The position numbers were made by a program, and so were the translations under genes. From the NCBI RefSeq assembly GCF_023195915.1, contig NZ_JALPRP010000002.1, positions 434,001-498,000 on the forward strand: DNA of 64,000 bases, in the 5' to 3' direction. The DNA comes from Methanoculleus sp. 7T (GTDB lineage Archaea > Halobacteriota > Methanomicrobia > Methanomicrobiales > Methanoculleaceae). The first letter of the stretch is position 1. Each line of letters starts with the position of its first letter. The notes under the pieces were generated by a model, which did no database searches, had not been told where the DNA came from, and saw only the letters and a list, made by a program, of their open reading frames with translations. Shown here one piece after another: positions 1 to 10,156 of this stretch.

Positions 1-912
1 GGCGAGGTCTTTTCCGGCGACCTCATCCCCTCGGCACCCGAGACTCTCTTCGGCCTGCCGGTTAATGTGGATGAACCGGAAGCCGAGGGATTCCCCCGAA
101 TCGTCGTCGACGATCTCAAAGAGAAATCCGGCGTCCAGCATATGATCGAAGAGGAGGCGGTACTGCCGCTCGGAGGCTGCCGTCGCCGCTTTTGCCTCGG
201 CCTGCGCGACGGCGGCCCCGAGCATCGCAGCGACCGCGTTGACGAGGTCGCGCTCCTGCGGCCGGACGGGGTCTTTCGTCTCCACAACGAGGTGCCCTGT
301 CAGGAGACCTCCTGCGGCGATCTCGGCAACGATACTTCCAAAACCCGGTGCGGCGGCACCGGATACGACCCGTGCCGATACTAGTTCCGGGTGCCGGAAC
401 CCACGGGGCAGGAGGTCGGCCGTCTGCCGGAAGACCTCCTCGAGGTCGGCGCCGCCCGTTCCGATCACTTGGGATACCGCGTAAAGCGTCCGGAGCTCCT
501 TCACCTGCCCTTGCAGTTCGTCCCGGCCGGTGATGTCGAGATTGACTCCCGCCCAGAGGACGATCCGGCCGGAGGCATCCCGGATCGGAGCGCCCCGGCT
601 CGCGATGGCATGATACTCTCCGTCAGAGCCGAGGATGCGGTAGTTACAGCTCCAGATCGTGCCGGTTGTGGTACAGCGCTCCCATGCGGCGAGCACCGCA
701 TCAGCGTCGTCCGGGTGGAGGTTGCGTGCCCATCCAGAACCCCGGCACTCCGCAAGTGTCATTCCGGCAAGGTCGAGATAGGACTCGGAGAGATAGAGCA
801 CCCCGCCGTCGGGCCCGCAGATCCAGATGCCGTAAGGGACCGTCTCGTCGGCAAACCGAGCAGGAACTTCCGGTCCTTTCGGTGGGGGCGAATTGAAGTC
901 TGACGTAGGCAT
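1..912 (-). CDS. PAS-domain sensor protein, 3' end outside window
   Basis: The frame opens at an ATG at 912 and runs without a stop to the window edge, giving 304 visible codons. Residues about 25-130 look like a PAS domain ending in the usual PAC pattern (ITGRDEL). A GAF-like stretch with an AVAAMLGAAVAQAEAKA helix follows at about 140-245, and a second PAS opens near 250 (RQYRLLFDHMLDAGFL). No transmembrane segment is visible, so it is probably cytoplasmic. A kinase domain may lie beyond the edge. PAS proteins of this type are abundant in Methanomicrobiales and usually sense redox or small ligands; the ligand cannot be told. It diverges from the metal ATPase gene on the other strand. Confidence 0.8.
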   Translation of the reverse strand, partial: MPTSDFNSPPPKGPEVPARFADETVPYGIWICGPDGGVLYLSESYLDLAGMTLAECRGSGWARNLHPDDADAVLAAWERCTTTGTIWSCNYRILGSDGEYHAIASRGAPIRDASGRIVLWAGVNLDITGRDELQGQVKELRTLYAVSQVIGTGGADLEEVFRQTADLLPRGFRHPELVSARVVSGAAAPGFGSIVAEIAAGGLLTGHLVVETKDPVRPQERDLVNAVAAMLGAAVAQAEAKAATAASERQYRLLFDHMLDAGFLFEIVDDDSGESLGFRFIHINRQAEESLGCRGDEVAGKDLA

Positions 913-1107
913 CGTCTAAGTCCTGAAGAGATAGCGAACAAGGCAATCTCCCGGATCACTTGGGGTGACTCCATCATAACGCTTCTGCTCGATGAATATG
1001 CAACCTTATGTTTCATCCCTATTTTCGGGGATGATCGCGCCGGTGCTATCTTTTATGATGCAGGCGCTCAAAGACCCGTATACCTATGACGGAGAACTAC
1101 GTCCGGA

Positions 1108-3084
1108 GTGTTGCAGCTGGAAAGTGCAACACTCCAGGATACCGGGAGGCCGGTCGTGCACGAGCATGAGGAGTGCCCCTCCTGCCCCCGCTGCCGTGCC
1201 GGGGTCTGCGAGATCCACAGGCCGGTCGTCGACCGCCGCGAGGTCGCGGTCTTCGCGGTCGCGGGGCTCCTCCTTGCGGCAGGAGTATACGTCGAGTATT
1301 TCACTCCGTATCCCCCCGCAGGAACACTCCTGCTGCTCGCCGCCGCAGTCGTATCCGGCTACGACGTCCTGAAGGCCGGGCTCCTCGCCCTCATCCGGTT
1401 CAGGTTCAACATCGCCGTGCTCATCTCGATCGCGGCGGCGGGCGCGTTCCTGACCGCCAACCCCGCCGAGGGAGCAATCGTCCTCTACCTCTACGCCATC
1501 GCCGAGTTCTTGGAGGAGTATGCGGCCGGGAGAGCGCAGCGCTCGATCGCATCGCTCCTTGAGATCGCGCCGCAGACGGCCCGGGTCCGGCGGGACGGCG
1601 GGGAGGTGACCGTCCCTGTCGGCGACGTCGGCGTGGGAGAGACCGTGATCGTCAGGCCGGGCGATACGGTCCCGCTTGACGGCACCGTCACTGCCGGCGC
1701 TTCCTCGGTCGACCAGGCACCGATCACGGGAGAGAGCGTCCCGGCGGCAAAGGGTATCGGGGACGAGGTTTACGCCGGGACCCGAAACGTGGAAGGCTAC
1801 ATGGAAGTTCGGGTGACGAAGCGGGAAGAGGAGAGCACGATAGCACGCGTCGTGGCCTTGGTCGCGGAGGCCCAGGCGCACACCTCCCCCACCGAGGCGT
1901 TCATCGAACGGTTCTCCCGCTACTATACGCCGGCGGTCATCCTCGTCGCCGGGCTCCTCGTCGTGGTCCCGCCGCTCGCCTTCGGCGTCCCGTTCCTCGA
2001 GGCGTTCTACCGGGCGCTGATCCTGCTCGTCATCTCCTGCCCCTGTGCGCTTGCGATATCCACCCCGGTCTCGATGGTCTCGGGGATCACGACCGCGGCG
2101 CATAACGGCGTGCTCATCAAGGGCCGGGACGCCCTCGAGGCCGTGGGGCTCGCCGGGGTGATCGTCTTCGACAAGACCGGGACGCTCACGACCGGGAGGC
2201 TCGAGGTCGACGACGTCATCTCCTTTGGGGCGCCTCCGGCCGAGGTGCTCGCGATCGCCGCATCGCTTGAGTCGCGCTCCGGCCACCCGATCGCGGAAGC
2301 AATCCTGCGGCGGGCGAAAGAGGGGGGCACCACCCTTCAGGATGTAGAGGAGTTCGCGTCGGTCACCGGCAGGGGCGTCCGGGGGAGGATCGGCGGTGTG
2401 GCCTATCTCCTCGGGAACGAGTCGCTCTTTTCGGAGGCCGCCGCCGACGGGGCGTGGCGGGCGGAGTACGACCGTCTGGAGGGAGAGGGCAAGACCGTCG
2501 TCCTCGCCGGCACCGACTCGGCGGTCATCGGGCTTCTTGCCCTCTCGGACGTCGTCAAGGAGGATGCCGAGACGACGGTTGCCGACCTCAAATCGAGGGG
2601 CATCAGGACGGTGATGCTCACCGGGGACAACGAGCGCGTCGGGGAAGCGGTGGCCCGCCGCATCGGGATCGACGAGTGCCATGCCGGGCTCCTCCCTGAG
2701 GATAAGGTGGCGATGGTCGAGCGGCTGATGGACCGCTACGGCCAGGTGGTGATGGTCGGCGACGGCGTGAACGACGCACCGGCGCTGGCCCGTGCGGACG
2801 TCGGGGTTGCGATGGGGGCCATCGGGTCCGATATCGCGATCGAGGCGGCCGACATCGTCGTGATGGAGGACGATATCTCACGGGTCGCCTACCTCGTGGC
2901 CCTCTCGGAGAAGACGGTCTCGGTCGTGCGGCAGAACGTCGCCACCGCGCTCGTGGTGAAACTCGGCATCGCCGGGCTCGCCGTCGTGGGCCTGGTCACC
3001 CTCTGGATGGCGGTGGCGTTCGGGGATATGGGGCTCTCCCTTGCGGTCATCGCAAACGCCCTGCGGATCGGCCGGCCGTCCTGA
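1108..3084 (+). CDS. Zn/Cd/Pb-type P1B ATPase (ZntA/CadA-like)
   Basis: Heavy-metal efflux ATPase of 658 residues. It opens with a short Cys/His-rich tail (HEHEECPSCPRCRAGVCEIH) in place of a full HMA domain. The metal-binding membrane motif is CPC (C311-P-C313), the phosphorylated Asp is D355 in DKTGTLT, the nucleotide-domain HP is in SGHPIAEA, and the hinge is GDGVND. The last membrane helix carries a GDMG sequence at the position where ZntA has its metal-binding Asp, which argues for Zn2+/Cd2+/Pb2+ over Cu+. The start is a GTG; downstream alternatives exist before the Cys cluster. No metal regulator is adjacent. The family role is certain; the exact metal is inference. Confidence 0.93.
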   Translation: MLQLESATLQDTGRPVVHEHEECPSCPRCRAGVCEIHRPVVDRREVAVFAVAGLLLAAGVYVEYFTPYPPAGTLLLLAAAVVSGYDVLKAGLLALIRFRFNIAVLISIAAAGAFLTANPAEGAIVLYLYAIAEFLEEYAAGRAQRSIASLLEIAPQTARVRRDGGEVTVPVGDVGVGETVIVRPGDTVPLDGTVTAGASSVDQAPITGESVPAAKGIGDEVYAGTRNVEGYMEVRVTKREEESTIARVVALVAEAQAHTSPTEAFIERFSRYYTPAVILVAGLLVVVPPLAFGVPFLEAFYRALILLVISCPCALAISTPVSMVSGITTAAHNGVLIKGRDALEAVGLAGVIVFDKTGTLTTGRLEVDDVISFGAPPAEVLAIAASLESRSGHPIAEAILRRAKEGGTTLQDVEEFASVTGRGVRGRIGGVAYLLGNESLFSEAAADGAWRAEYDRLEGEGKTVVLAGTDSAVIGLLALSDVVKEDAETTVADLKSRGIRTVMLTGDNERVGEAVARRIGIDECHAGLLPEDKVAMVERLMDRYGQVVMVGDGVNDAPALARADVGVAMGAIGSDIAIEAADIVVMEDDISRVAYLVALSEKTVSVVRQNVATALVVKLGIAGLAVVGLVTLWMAVAFGDMGLSLAVIANALRIGRPS

Positions 3085-3103
3085 TAAGAAAAGGGGAGGC
3101 CCC

Positions 3104-3967
3104 TCACTTCCAGAGGCCGGTCTTCTCCTCCGTCCATGCCGGATCGACGAACGAGAGGATCTTCGTCACCGAACTTGCGGCGTTCCGAGACGCCTTCACC
3201 TGATCCGGCAGGAGGTACGCAGCATTCCCGGCAGGAACCCGTACCGTTTCCCCATCGGGGGTGGCGACCTCGAGTTCCCCCTCGATAACGTAGAGCAGGT
3301 CGGAAGAGCCGTTGATCCCGTCGTAATCGAGGTATCCGCCCGGCCGGATCTCCCCGTACGCGAGGCTGTAGTCGATCGGGAGAGCGAGTTCGCTCATCAG
3401 CACCGGGTTCATAAGCGTATAGACGACGGTATCGGACGTGGCGTTCCACTCAATTCCCTTCTTGGGGTCGGCGACGACGATCGGTTTTTTGTCCGTAGTC
3501 ATGTTGAGCATAGCAAGTTCGTCCCCAGACATCTCGATTGCAGCGGTATAGGGCGGCTGGACCACGGAGAGGTAGCAGAGGTCGACTTCCCCGACCGAGG
3601 CTATCGACTGCAGCACCCCTTCCGGCAGGAGCACGGCCTCTCCTTCACGGGCGGTCACCGTCTCGTTGTCGCAGCGGATCTCCGCCGCTCCGCCGATCAT
3701 ATAGATGAGTTCGGTGCTCTCGATCAACCGATGCGGGGGCGTCGCATTTCCGGGCGGGATGACGACGTACGCGAGGCTGTAGTTGCCCGGGATCTTCGGT
3801 GTCCCCTCGCCGATGAGGTTCGTGAGGGTCGCCCGGCCATCGAAGATGGGGAGCGGGTCTGCCGGGGTGATCAGCATGACCTTCGTCTCTGCCGGGGGCT
3901 GGCTCGTGGTGAGGCAACCGGCGGAGAGGAGCAGGCACGCTAGGAGAAGTAGAACAGTTCTGTGCAT
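3104..3967 (-). CDS. Bicupin lipoprotein
   Basis: Predicted secreted lipoprotein of 287 residues. The start at 3967 is preferred to an upstream in-frame start because it places a signal peptide (MHRTVLLLLACLLLSAGC) with lipobox LLSAGC directly at the N-terminus. The mature part has two cupin-like barrels of about 110 residues: the first around YVVIPPGNATPPHRL...EAVLLPEG, the second around YGEIRPGGYLDYDG...VRVPAGNAAYLLPD. The second barrel lacks the usual His cluster, so at most the first may bind metal. It lies convergent to the zinc-type ATPase, 19 bp from its stop. Function unknown; it probably works on the outer face of the membrane. Confidence 0.75.
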   Translation of the reverse strand: MHRTVLLLLACLLLSAGCLTTSQPPAETKVMLITPADPLPIFDGRATLTNLIGEGTPKIPGNYSLAYVVIPPGNATPPHRLIESTELIYMIGGAAEIRCDNETVTAREGEAVLLPEGVLQSIASVGEVDLCYLSVVQPPYTAAIEMSGDELAMLNMTTDKKPIVVADPKKGIEWNATSDTVVYTLMNPVLMSELALPIDYSLAYGEIRPGGYLDYDGINGSSDLLYVIEGELEVATPDGETVRVPAGNAAYLLPDQVKASRNAASSVTKILSFVDPAWTEEKTGLWK

Positions 3968-4087
3968 CTTTATAATCTCTGCAGAGGGAAGAATAAATCC
4001 ATCATCCGCCCCGGCGCGCAAGGAGGATGAATCGGGGCGCCGAAATCCGTATGACGCGACCCGACAGGCAGGATCCCGGGCCGAATC

Positions 4088-6463
4088 TCAGGTCTTCCTG
4101 TCGCTTCCGGCCTTCCGGAGGGTGAACCGGAAGGCCGCGCCCTCCTCCGGCCGGCCCGCTACGCGGTCGTCGACCCAGATCCTGCCGCCGTAGCGCATAA
4201 CAAGCATCCTGCATATCGAGAGGCCGAGGCCTTGGCTCCCTCTTCTGCCGCTTTCTCGCTCGAACCGGTAGAAGATCCCCTCTTTTATCTCGTCCGGGAC
4301 GCCGGGGCCGGTGTCGGCGACGGTGACGACTACGGTCCCGTCGTCGTGGTCCTCGACCGTCACCGTGACCTCAACGTCCGGTCCTCCGTGCTTCGCGGCG
4401 TTGCCGATCAGGTTTGTGAAGACCTCGGTGAGGAGGTCATCGGCGAGGACTGCCTCCGGCTGCCCGTCGTAGCGGATGCGGAGATCGGGGAAGTGAGCAA
4501 TCTCATCCAAGATGACAGTATGGAGGTCGATGGGTCTGAGTTCGACCCGGTTCTCGTGGATCCTTCTGATGGTGGCGACGTTCGCCGTAATCTCGATACT
4601 CTTCCTGATCCCGTCCTTCAGTTTCTTGGCGTGCCGGGCCGGTTCTCCCTCGAGTTCGTCGATAAGGAGGTCGGCGTAGGTGTTCGCGACGTTGTCTGCG
4701 TTCCGGATATCGTGGGTGAGGATATCCAGGTAGAGGTTCGCCTCCATGTTTGCCGCCTCAAGCCTCCGGTAGAGCATCCCCCGCAGAATACCGGCCCCGA
4801 TCTCCCTGCCGACCGCTTCGAGGATCGCACGCTCGCCGGGAGAGAAGGATTCCCTGACCCGTCTCCCGACGAGAAGCGCCCCGACGACGTCGGATTCGAC
4901 GATGAGCGGGATGCAGGCGAGTGCGGTGAACTCGAATTCCCGGAGGAGACGAGAACAGTCAGCGGTCTCCGGGCCCCGCCTCCGTTCAAGGTAGCGGGGA
5001 AGGCCGGCGCACAACTCATCGAGGACGCTCTCCGCCCGCTCGAGGCACCCTTCCGAGATATTCCGCCGGCACTGGAGCGCGACCCGGCTCTCTCCGGCAT
5101 TGAGACTGTAGATGGCACCCCCGTCGTAGCCGAGGAGGTCGAGTGTCTGAGTGAGCGCCGTCTCCAATAACTCCCCCGGCGAATGGGCCGACGCGGACGT
5201 GCCGATGATCCGGTTCAGCAACATAAGATACCGGTTGCTTGCCTGCAGTTGCTCCTCTGCGTACTTCCGCTGGGTGATATCCCGCATAACGACCTGGACC
5301 GCGGGCCGGCCCTCGAAGATCGTCCGTGTGCCTCTGCCCTCGACGGGAACCGTCGTCCCGTCGAGCCTGACGACCTGCAACTCGACGAGCGGCGTCTCCT
5401 CTCCTTGGAGGTCTCGCACGATGAGGTTCCCGAGCCGGCCCCGGGCTCCCGAGTGGACGATGTCGAAGACGGCCTTCCCGATGACTTCTTCAGGGTGTAA
5501 AGCGCCGAGCAGCCTCATACCGGCGGGGTTGATGTACGCGATCTTCCCGTCGCGGTGGATCAGGGTCGCTTCGGCGGAGAGTTCGACCAGAGAGCGGTAC
5601 TTCTCCTCGCTCTCTCGGAGCTGCGCCTCCATGCGTTTCTGCGAGGTGACGTCGAGGACTCCGGCAAGAGACCCGCGGCAGACGCCGTCGGCACCGATGA
5701 TCGGGGCGGTCGCCATCAGCACAGAGATGCGGGCGCCGCTCTTATGGACGAACTCGAACTCGAAGACCTCCCGCGTGCCCTCCCCAAGGCGCCGCAGGTG
5801 CTCCTTCGCAGGCCCGGCGCCTTCTTCATCGACGAATGCAAAGACCGGCGCCCCGATCATCTCGGCGACCGGGTAGCCGAGGATATCGGCCATCTTCCGG
5901 TTGACAAAGACTGTAACACCCCGTGTGTCGACCAGCCAGACGCCCTCGTTGAGGTTCTCGATAAGGAACTGGTACTTGTTCTCGCTCTCCCGCAGAACCT
6001 CCTCTATCCGCCTCCGTTCAGCGGCGTCGGCCGAAGAGCGGTGAATAGGATGCCCCTGCACCTCTTCGGACCGCTGCGGGTCTGAACAGAGCCGGATAAG
6101 CCGCATTCCCGGGAACGGCCCCTCGCGCACACTCCGGCACGAGCAGCGGAACCGCTCTTCCCCGCCGTCGGCCGATCGGAGGGTGCATAAAAATTCAGCA
6201 TCCTCGCAACGGTCGGAGAGACACGCTATGACCTCCGCCCTGCACGGCTCCTCGCAGATCCGGGGTGCTAGGTCCTGACGGACGAACTGGTCCGCATCGG
6301 TCCCGCAGAGTACGCCTCGGTCGATGCCAAGGATGTGCCGGAGGCGCCTGTTGATGCAGGCCACCCGGTTGTCGGGGCTGATGACAAGCAGCCCCTCGTC
6401 GAGCGCATCCATGACGGCGGAAAGTGCAGGGGTATCATCGCATGCCGGGGTACATTCGTGCAT
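4088..6463 (-). CDS. Multi-PAS/GAF sensor histidine kinase
   Basis: Soluble sensor kinase of 791 residues. PAS domains lie at about 15-120 (DEGLLVISPDNRVACINRRL), 160-280 (FLIENLNEGVWLVDTRGVTVF) and 285-405. A GAF domain follows at about 425-570. A non-classical His-box, LTHDIRNADNVANTYADLL, starts near 580, and the HATPase_c domain has N-box NLIGNAAKHGG and G-boxes DTGPGVP and GLGLSICRMLV. No membrane helix is present. The H-box resembles the LTHDIRN type common in methanogen orphan kinases. No receiver-domain gene is within the window, so it is an orphan kinase or uses a distant partner. Confidence 0.9.
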   Translation of the reverse strand: MHECTPACDDTPALSAVMDALDEGLLVISPDNRVACINRRLRHILGIDRGVLCGTDADQFVRQDLAPRICEEPCRAEVIACLSDRCEDAEFLCTLRSADGGEERFRCSCRSVREGPFPGMRLIRLCSDPQRSEEVQGHPIHRSSADAAERRRIEEVLRESENKYQFLIENLNEGVWLVDTRGVTVFVNRKMADILGYPVAEMIGAPVFAFVDEEGAGPAKEHLRRLGEGTREVFEFEFVHKSGARISVLMATAPIIGADGVCRGSLAGVLDVTSQKRMEAQLRESEEKYRSLVELSAEATLIHRDGKIAYINPAGMRLLGALHPEEVIGKAVFDIVHSGARGRLGNLIVRDLQGEETPLVELQVVRLDGTTVPVEGRGTRTIFEGRPAVQVVMRDITQRKYAEEQLQASNRYLMLLNRIIGTSASAHSPGELLETALTQTLDLLGYDGGAIYSLNAGESRVALQCRRNISEGCLERAESVLDELCAGLPRYLERRRGPETADCSRLLREFEFTALACIPLIVESDVVGALLVGRRVRESFSPGERAILEAVGREIGAGILRGMLYRRLEAANMEANLYLDILTHDIRNADNVANTYADLLIDELEGEPARHAKKLKDGIRKSIEITANVATIRRIHENRVELRPIDLHTVILDEIAHFPDLRIRYDGQPEAVLADDLLTEVFTNLIGNAAKHGGPDVEVTVTVEDHDDGTVVVTVADTGPGVPDEIKEGIFYRFERESGRRGSQGLGLSICRMLVMRYGGRIWVDDRVAGRPEEGAAFRFTLRKAGSDRKT

Positions 6464-6764
6464 CTTCAGAGGCCACCTTCCTCGTGCTGAGGGGAGTTTT
6501 CATTCCTATGGGTTAATAAAATGTCCCCATATACTCGGATAAGTTAAGTCGATATTCAAAGGAATCTCAGGGCTCCTGTCGACCTTGTGGGCGGGTCTAT
6601 GCGAGCACGGCCAGTATGCTCTTTCTCTGAATTCATAAATCTGTTCATTTCTCTCCGGCAGCTGTCGTAGAGAAGGATGAGTTCCGGTAATCCTGAAGAT
6701 GAGCCGTGGAGGTATGCCCCCGGGCAGCCGGTAGGTTTACATCTCCCGCAACCTGTCTCCTGCC
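6464..6764. other. Intergenic region between divergent genes
   Basis: About 300 bp between the sensor kinase (minus strand) and the SHOCT/CopB pair (plus strand). The part near 6510-6560 is A/T-rich and could hold the kinase promoter. A short frame from an ATG at 6677 (about 45 codons) overlaps the SHOCT start in another frame and is probably chance. No repeat or RNA gene is seen. Confidence 0.4.
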
Positions 6765-7130
6765 ATGAACGAGTATATGTATCCGCACTGGGATGGTCAT
6801 CATATGTTTGAGGGGTGGCTTGCGTTCCCGTTCTTTGGGTGGGGCATGATGCTCCTCTGGCTGCTCGTCTTCCTCGTCGTCGGCATCCTGGTCTACCGGG
6901 ACGCGAACCGCCGGGGAATGAACGGCCTGCTCTGGTTCGTCCTCGTCATCCTCCCCATGGTCGGGCTCATCTTCCTCATCCTCTACCTGGTGCTCCGGGA
7001 GCCCGGAGGGGTGCAGCCGGTTCCGGTCGGGGATACGGCGATGGATGTGCTCCGGCAGCGCTACGCGCGGGGCGAGATCGACGAAGAGGAGTTCCGGAAG
7101 CGCAAGGAGGAACTGGAGCGGAGGGACTGA
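6765..7130 (+). CDS. Small membrane protein with C-terminal SHOCT domain
   Basis: 121 residues. The His/Met/aromatic-rich N-terminus ([18 protein letters not shown]) is followed by two membrane helices at about 24-46 and 53-75. A cytosolic tail ends in a SHOCT motif at about 90-120 ([20 protein letters not shown]). SHOCT is a short oligomerisation domain found on membrane or secreted proteins. It ends one base before the CopB-type ATPase start, so the two are almost certainly cotranscribed. The Met/His-rich outer segment suggests a metal-handling accessory role; that is inference. Confidence 0.8.
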   Translation: MNEYMYPHWDGHHMFEGWLAFPFFGWGMMLLWLLVFLVVGILVYRDANRRGMNGLLWFVLVILPMVGLIFLILYLVLREPGGVQPVPVGDTAMDVLRQRYARGEIDEEEFRKRKEELERRD

Positions 7131-7131
7131 C

Positions 7132-9156
7132 GTGGACCACGACCACGGACGGCAGTACGAGACGCAACTTGCCGAGGCAAGCCGACAGAAGCCGCCGGAG
7201 ATTCACCGGCCCGGCGCGGAGCACCACCACGCCCTCGAGGATTTCCGGCGGCGGTTCGTCATATCGACCATCCTGACGATCCCGATCCTTCTCCTCTCGG
7301 CGCCGGTCCAGTCGCTCCTCGGGATCACCATCACCTTCCCCGGCTCGGACTACCTCCTCCTCGGTCTCGCGACCGCGGTATACCTCTACGGCGGCTGGCC
7401 GTTTCTTGCCGGGATCGTAAGCGAACTCCGGGCACGGATGCCGGGGATGATGACGCTCATCGCCGTTGCGATCACCGTCGCCTACGTCTACAGTTCGGCG
7501 GTCGTCCTCGGGATCGTCGGCGGGGAGGGGTTCTTCTGGGAACTCGCCACCTTGATCGATATCATGCTTCTCGGGCACTGGGTGGAGATGCGCTCGGTCC
7601 TCGGGGCGTCGAGGGCGCTTGAGGAGCTCGTCAGGGTCATGCCGTCGGAGGCGCACTTGGTCAGGGACGGGGGGACCGAGGATGTGCCCGTGGACCGGCT
7701 TGCTCCGGGCGACCGGGTGCTCGTCCGGCCCGGGGAGAAGGTGCCGGTCGACGGTGTAGTGATCGAAGGGGCGACGAGCGTCGATGAGGCGATGCTCACC
7801 GGGGAGTCGAAACCGGTGGAGAAGCGCCCGGGCGACGAGGTCATCGGCGGAGCGATCAACGGCGAGGGCTCGGTCGTCGTCGAGGTCCGGAAGACAGGGG
7901 CGGAGACCTACCTCGCCCAGGTGATCGACCTTGTGCGAAAAGCGCAGGAGAGCCGGTCCCGGACACAGGACCTCGCAAACCGGGCTGCGTTCCTCCTCGT
8001 GGTGATCGCCCTCTCGGTCGGTGCGGTGACGTTCGCGGTATGGCTCATTCTCGGGGAGGGGGCCGGATTTGCGGTGGAGCGGGCTGCGACCGTGATGGTC
8101 ATCGCCTGCCCCCACGCGCTCGGTCTCGCCGTCCCGCTCGTGGTCGCGGTCTCGACGGCGCTTGCCGCACAGTCCGGGTTCTTGATCCGGGACCGGACCG
8201 CGTTTGAGCGGGCAAAGGACCTCCAGGCGGTCATCTTCGACAAGACCGGGACCCTCACGCAGGGGAGGTTCGGGGTCACGGATATCCTCACCTTCGGAGG
8301 GGCTGCGGAGGAGGACGTGGTCAGGACCGCGGCGTCGGTGGAGGCGCACTCCGAGCACCCGATCGCCCGGGGCGTGGTCAGGACCGCGGAGGAACGGGGG
8401 CTCTCCCTCCTCCCGCTCGAGAACTTCCGGGCGATCCCCGGGAAGGGCGTCGAGGCGGCGGCCGACGGCCGGGTCGTCCGGGTGGTCAGCCCCGGCTACC
8501 TCGCGGAGCAGGGGATAGCATCCGGGGATGCGCGGGTAGGGGCGCTCCAGCGGCAAGGCAAGACCGTCGTCTTCCTCCTCGAAGACGGGCGGCTCACGGG
8601 CGCGCTCGCGCTCGCCGATATCATCAGGCCGGAGTCTGAGGAGGCTATCCGCCGGCTCAAAGGGATGGGCATCCGGTGCATGATGCTGACCGGCGACAAC
8701 CCGGACGTCGCCGCATGGGTGGCGGGGGAACTGGGCCTCGATGAGTTCTTTGCCGGGGTCCTGCCCCACGAGAAGGCCGAGAAGGTCCAGGAGGTGCAGC
8801 GCCGCTACCGGGTGGCGATGGTGGGCGACGGGATCAACGACGCTCCGGCGCTCGTGCAGGCCGACGTCGGGATCGCCATCGGAGCGGGGACCGATGTGGC
8901 CGTGGAGAGCGCCGATATCGTGCTCGTGCGAAACGACCCTCGGGACGCGGCTGCAGTCATCGACCTCTCGAAGAAGACCTACCGGAAGATGTTCGAGAAC
9001 CTCCTCTGGGCGACCGGCTACAACGCCGTCGCCATCCCGCTCGCCGCCGGCGTGCTCTTCGGTGCCGGTATCGTCCTCACCCCGGCGGCCGGGGCGGTGC
9101 TGATGAGCGCAAGCACCGTGATCGTCGCGGTCAACGCCCGGTTGCTCCGGATATAG
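7132..9156 (+). CDS. CopB-type P1B ATPase (copper/silver)
   Basis: 674 residues from a GTG at 7132, chosen because GGAGGG precedes it by a few bases at the end of the SHOCT gene. The N-terminus is His-rich (DHDHGRQ and EHHHALED) with no HMA domain. The membrane motif is C326-P-H, diagnostic of the P1B-3 (CopB) class, as opposed to CPC. D370 in DKTGTLT is the phosphorylated residue; SEHPIARG and GDGINDAP are present. P1B-3 enzymes are known for Cu2+ or Ag+ export. Together with the zinc-type pump at 1.1 kb this makes two metal ATPases of different class within 8 kb. Confidence 0.93.
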   Translation: MDHDHGRQYETQLAEASRQKPPEIHRPGAEHHHALEDFRRRFVISTILTIPILLLSAPVQSLLGITITFPGSDYLLLGLATAVYLYGGWPFLAGIVSELRARMPGMMTLIAVAITVAYVYSSAVVLGIVGGEGFFWELATLIDIMLLGHWVEMRSVLGASRALEELVRVMPSEAHLVRDGGTEDVPVDRLAPGDRVLVRPGEKVPVDGVVIEGATSVDEAMLTGESKPVEKRPGDEVIGGAINGEGSVVVEVRKTGAETYLAQVIDLVRKAQESRSRTQDLANRAAFLLVVIALSVGAVTFAVWLILGEGAGFAVERAATVMVIACPHALGLAVPLVVAVSTALAAQSGFLIRDRTAFERAKDLQAVIFDKTGTLTQGRFGVTDILTFGGAAEEDVVRTAASVEAHSEHPIARGVVRTAEERGLSLLPLENFRAIPGKGVEAAADGRVVRVVSPGYLAEQGIASGDARVGALQRQGKTVVFLLEDGRLTGALALADIIRPESEEAIRRLKGMGIRCMMLTGDNPDVAAWVAGELGLDEFFAGVLPHEKAEKVQEVQRRYRVAMVGDGINDAPALVQADVGIAIGAGTDVAVESADIVLVRNDPRDAAAVIDLSKKTYRKMFENLLWATGYNAVAIPLAAGVLFGAGIVLTPAAGAVLMSASTVIVAVNARLLRI

Positions 9157-9250
9157 GCAGACCTGCACTCAGGGGGTGATTGGTTGAACCGGGCAGTTCA
9201 ATGCAATCAAATAGGGCCCCTCATCCAGTATCTATCGGAGATGAGTTCCC

Positions 9251-10156
9251 ATGAGACGTGATACAACAATCCGAATCTTCTCCCTTTTGATCGTCCTTGC
9301 TGTGGTGGTTCCGGCCGTGCAGGCCGCCCTCGTCGTCGACGTAGGGGGCGACCGCACGGCGCTCGCCGGTGAGCCGGTCACCATCCTTGCAACCTACAAC
9401 GACACGGACGTTGCCGACGCGCTGAACCTCTCGGCCTCCATCAACTGGAGCACGGCAACGACCGAACCGGAGATCGCGCCGGATGACGACCACAACGGCA
9501 CAGTCCGGGGTACCTACACCTATCTCACCGCCGGCACCTATGCAGTCACGGTGGAGGTCGTAAACAACGCTACGGGCACCGTCGCCTGCGACACCCTGAA
9601 CGTGACCGTGAGCCCGCAGTCTGTGGACGTGAAAGTCGTCCCGAAGGCCCTGAACCAGAAGAGCAACGGTATTATGACCGTCTTCGTCAGCATTGCAGAA
9701 TGGTTCGGGTTTGATGATGCCGACCGCACTGACGCGGCTGCACTGGACCCCGAAGAGTTCAGGGTAGGAAACGCGACGCCGGAGAAGGTCAACTTCTGTA
9801 TGAAGGATGGCGGCACGCTCATCCTGAAGTACAAGCGGCAGGACCTCGACCTGAATACCGGTGACGGCAACCTGACCGTGACCGGCAACGTCACGACGGA
9901 GAACGGCCCCGTCTCAGTAGCCGGCAGCGATGCCGTATCGGTGATTAACCCGGGCAACGGGAAGAGACTGGGTGACGGCAACGGTGAGGCGGATGCCGAC
10001 GCTCTGAAGGAGAAGAAGCTAGAGAAGATGCAGGAGAAGATGGAGAAAGAGAAACTGAAGGAGGAGAAGCAGGAGAAGCAGGAGAAGCAGGAGAAGAAAG
10101 TGATGGAGAAGAAGGAGAAGAAGGAGAAGAACCAGAAGAAGTTCGGTGAAGAGTAA
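9251..10156 (+). CDS. Secreted protein with Lys/Glu-rich C-terminal tail
   Basis: 301 residues with a clear Sec signal peptide (hydrophobic core IFSLLIVLAVVVPAVQA, about residues 9-25). Residues about 28-125 form a PKD/Ig-like beta domain (GTYTYLTAGTYAVTVEVVNN), and 130-240 a second beta-rich region. From about residue 246 the protein becomes a run of Lys and Glu in near-regular EKQEKQEKQ blocks, probably a highly charged helix. GATGAG at 9240-9245 lies just upstream of the start. The role is unknown; the tail could bind envelope polymers or minerals. The gene stands alone. Confidence 0.8.
   Translation: MRRDTTIRIFSLLIVLAVVVPAVQAALVVDVGGDRTALAGEPVTILATYNDTDVADALNLSASINWSTATTEPEIAPDDDHNGTVRGTYTYLTAGTYAVTVEVVNNATGTVACDTLNVTVSPQSVDVKVVPKALNQKSNGIMTVFVSIAEWFGFDDADRTDAAALDPEEFRVGNATPEKVNFCMKDGGTLILKYKRQDLDLNTGDGNLTVTGNVTTENGPVSVAGSDAVSVINPGNGKRLGDGNGEADADALKEKKLEKMQEKMEKEKLKEEKQEKQEKQEKKVMEKKEKKEKNQKKFGEE

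Noticed and set aside
1084-2682. 532-codon minus-strand frame opposite the zinc-type ATPase
   Set aside because: Shadow of a clear P-type ATPase in high-GC DNA; rich in Arg, Asp and Pro and with no domain.
6677-6814. Small frame upstream of the SHOCT gene
   Set aside because: Overlaps the SHOCT start in another frame and ends in sequence that simply mirrors it; no family resemblance.
6976-9168. 730-codon minus-strand frame opposite the CopB-type ATPase
   Set aside because: Antisense shadow; the plus strand has all ATPase motifs.
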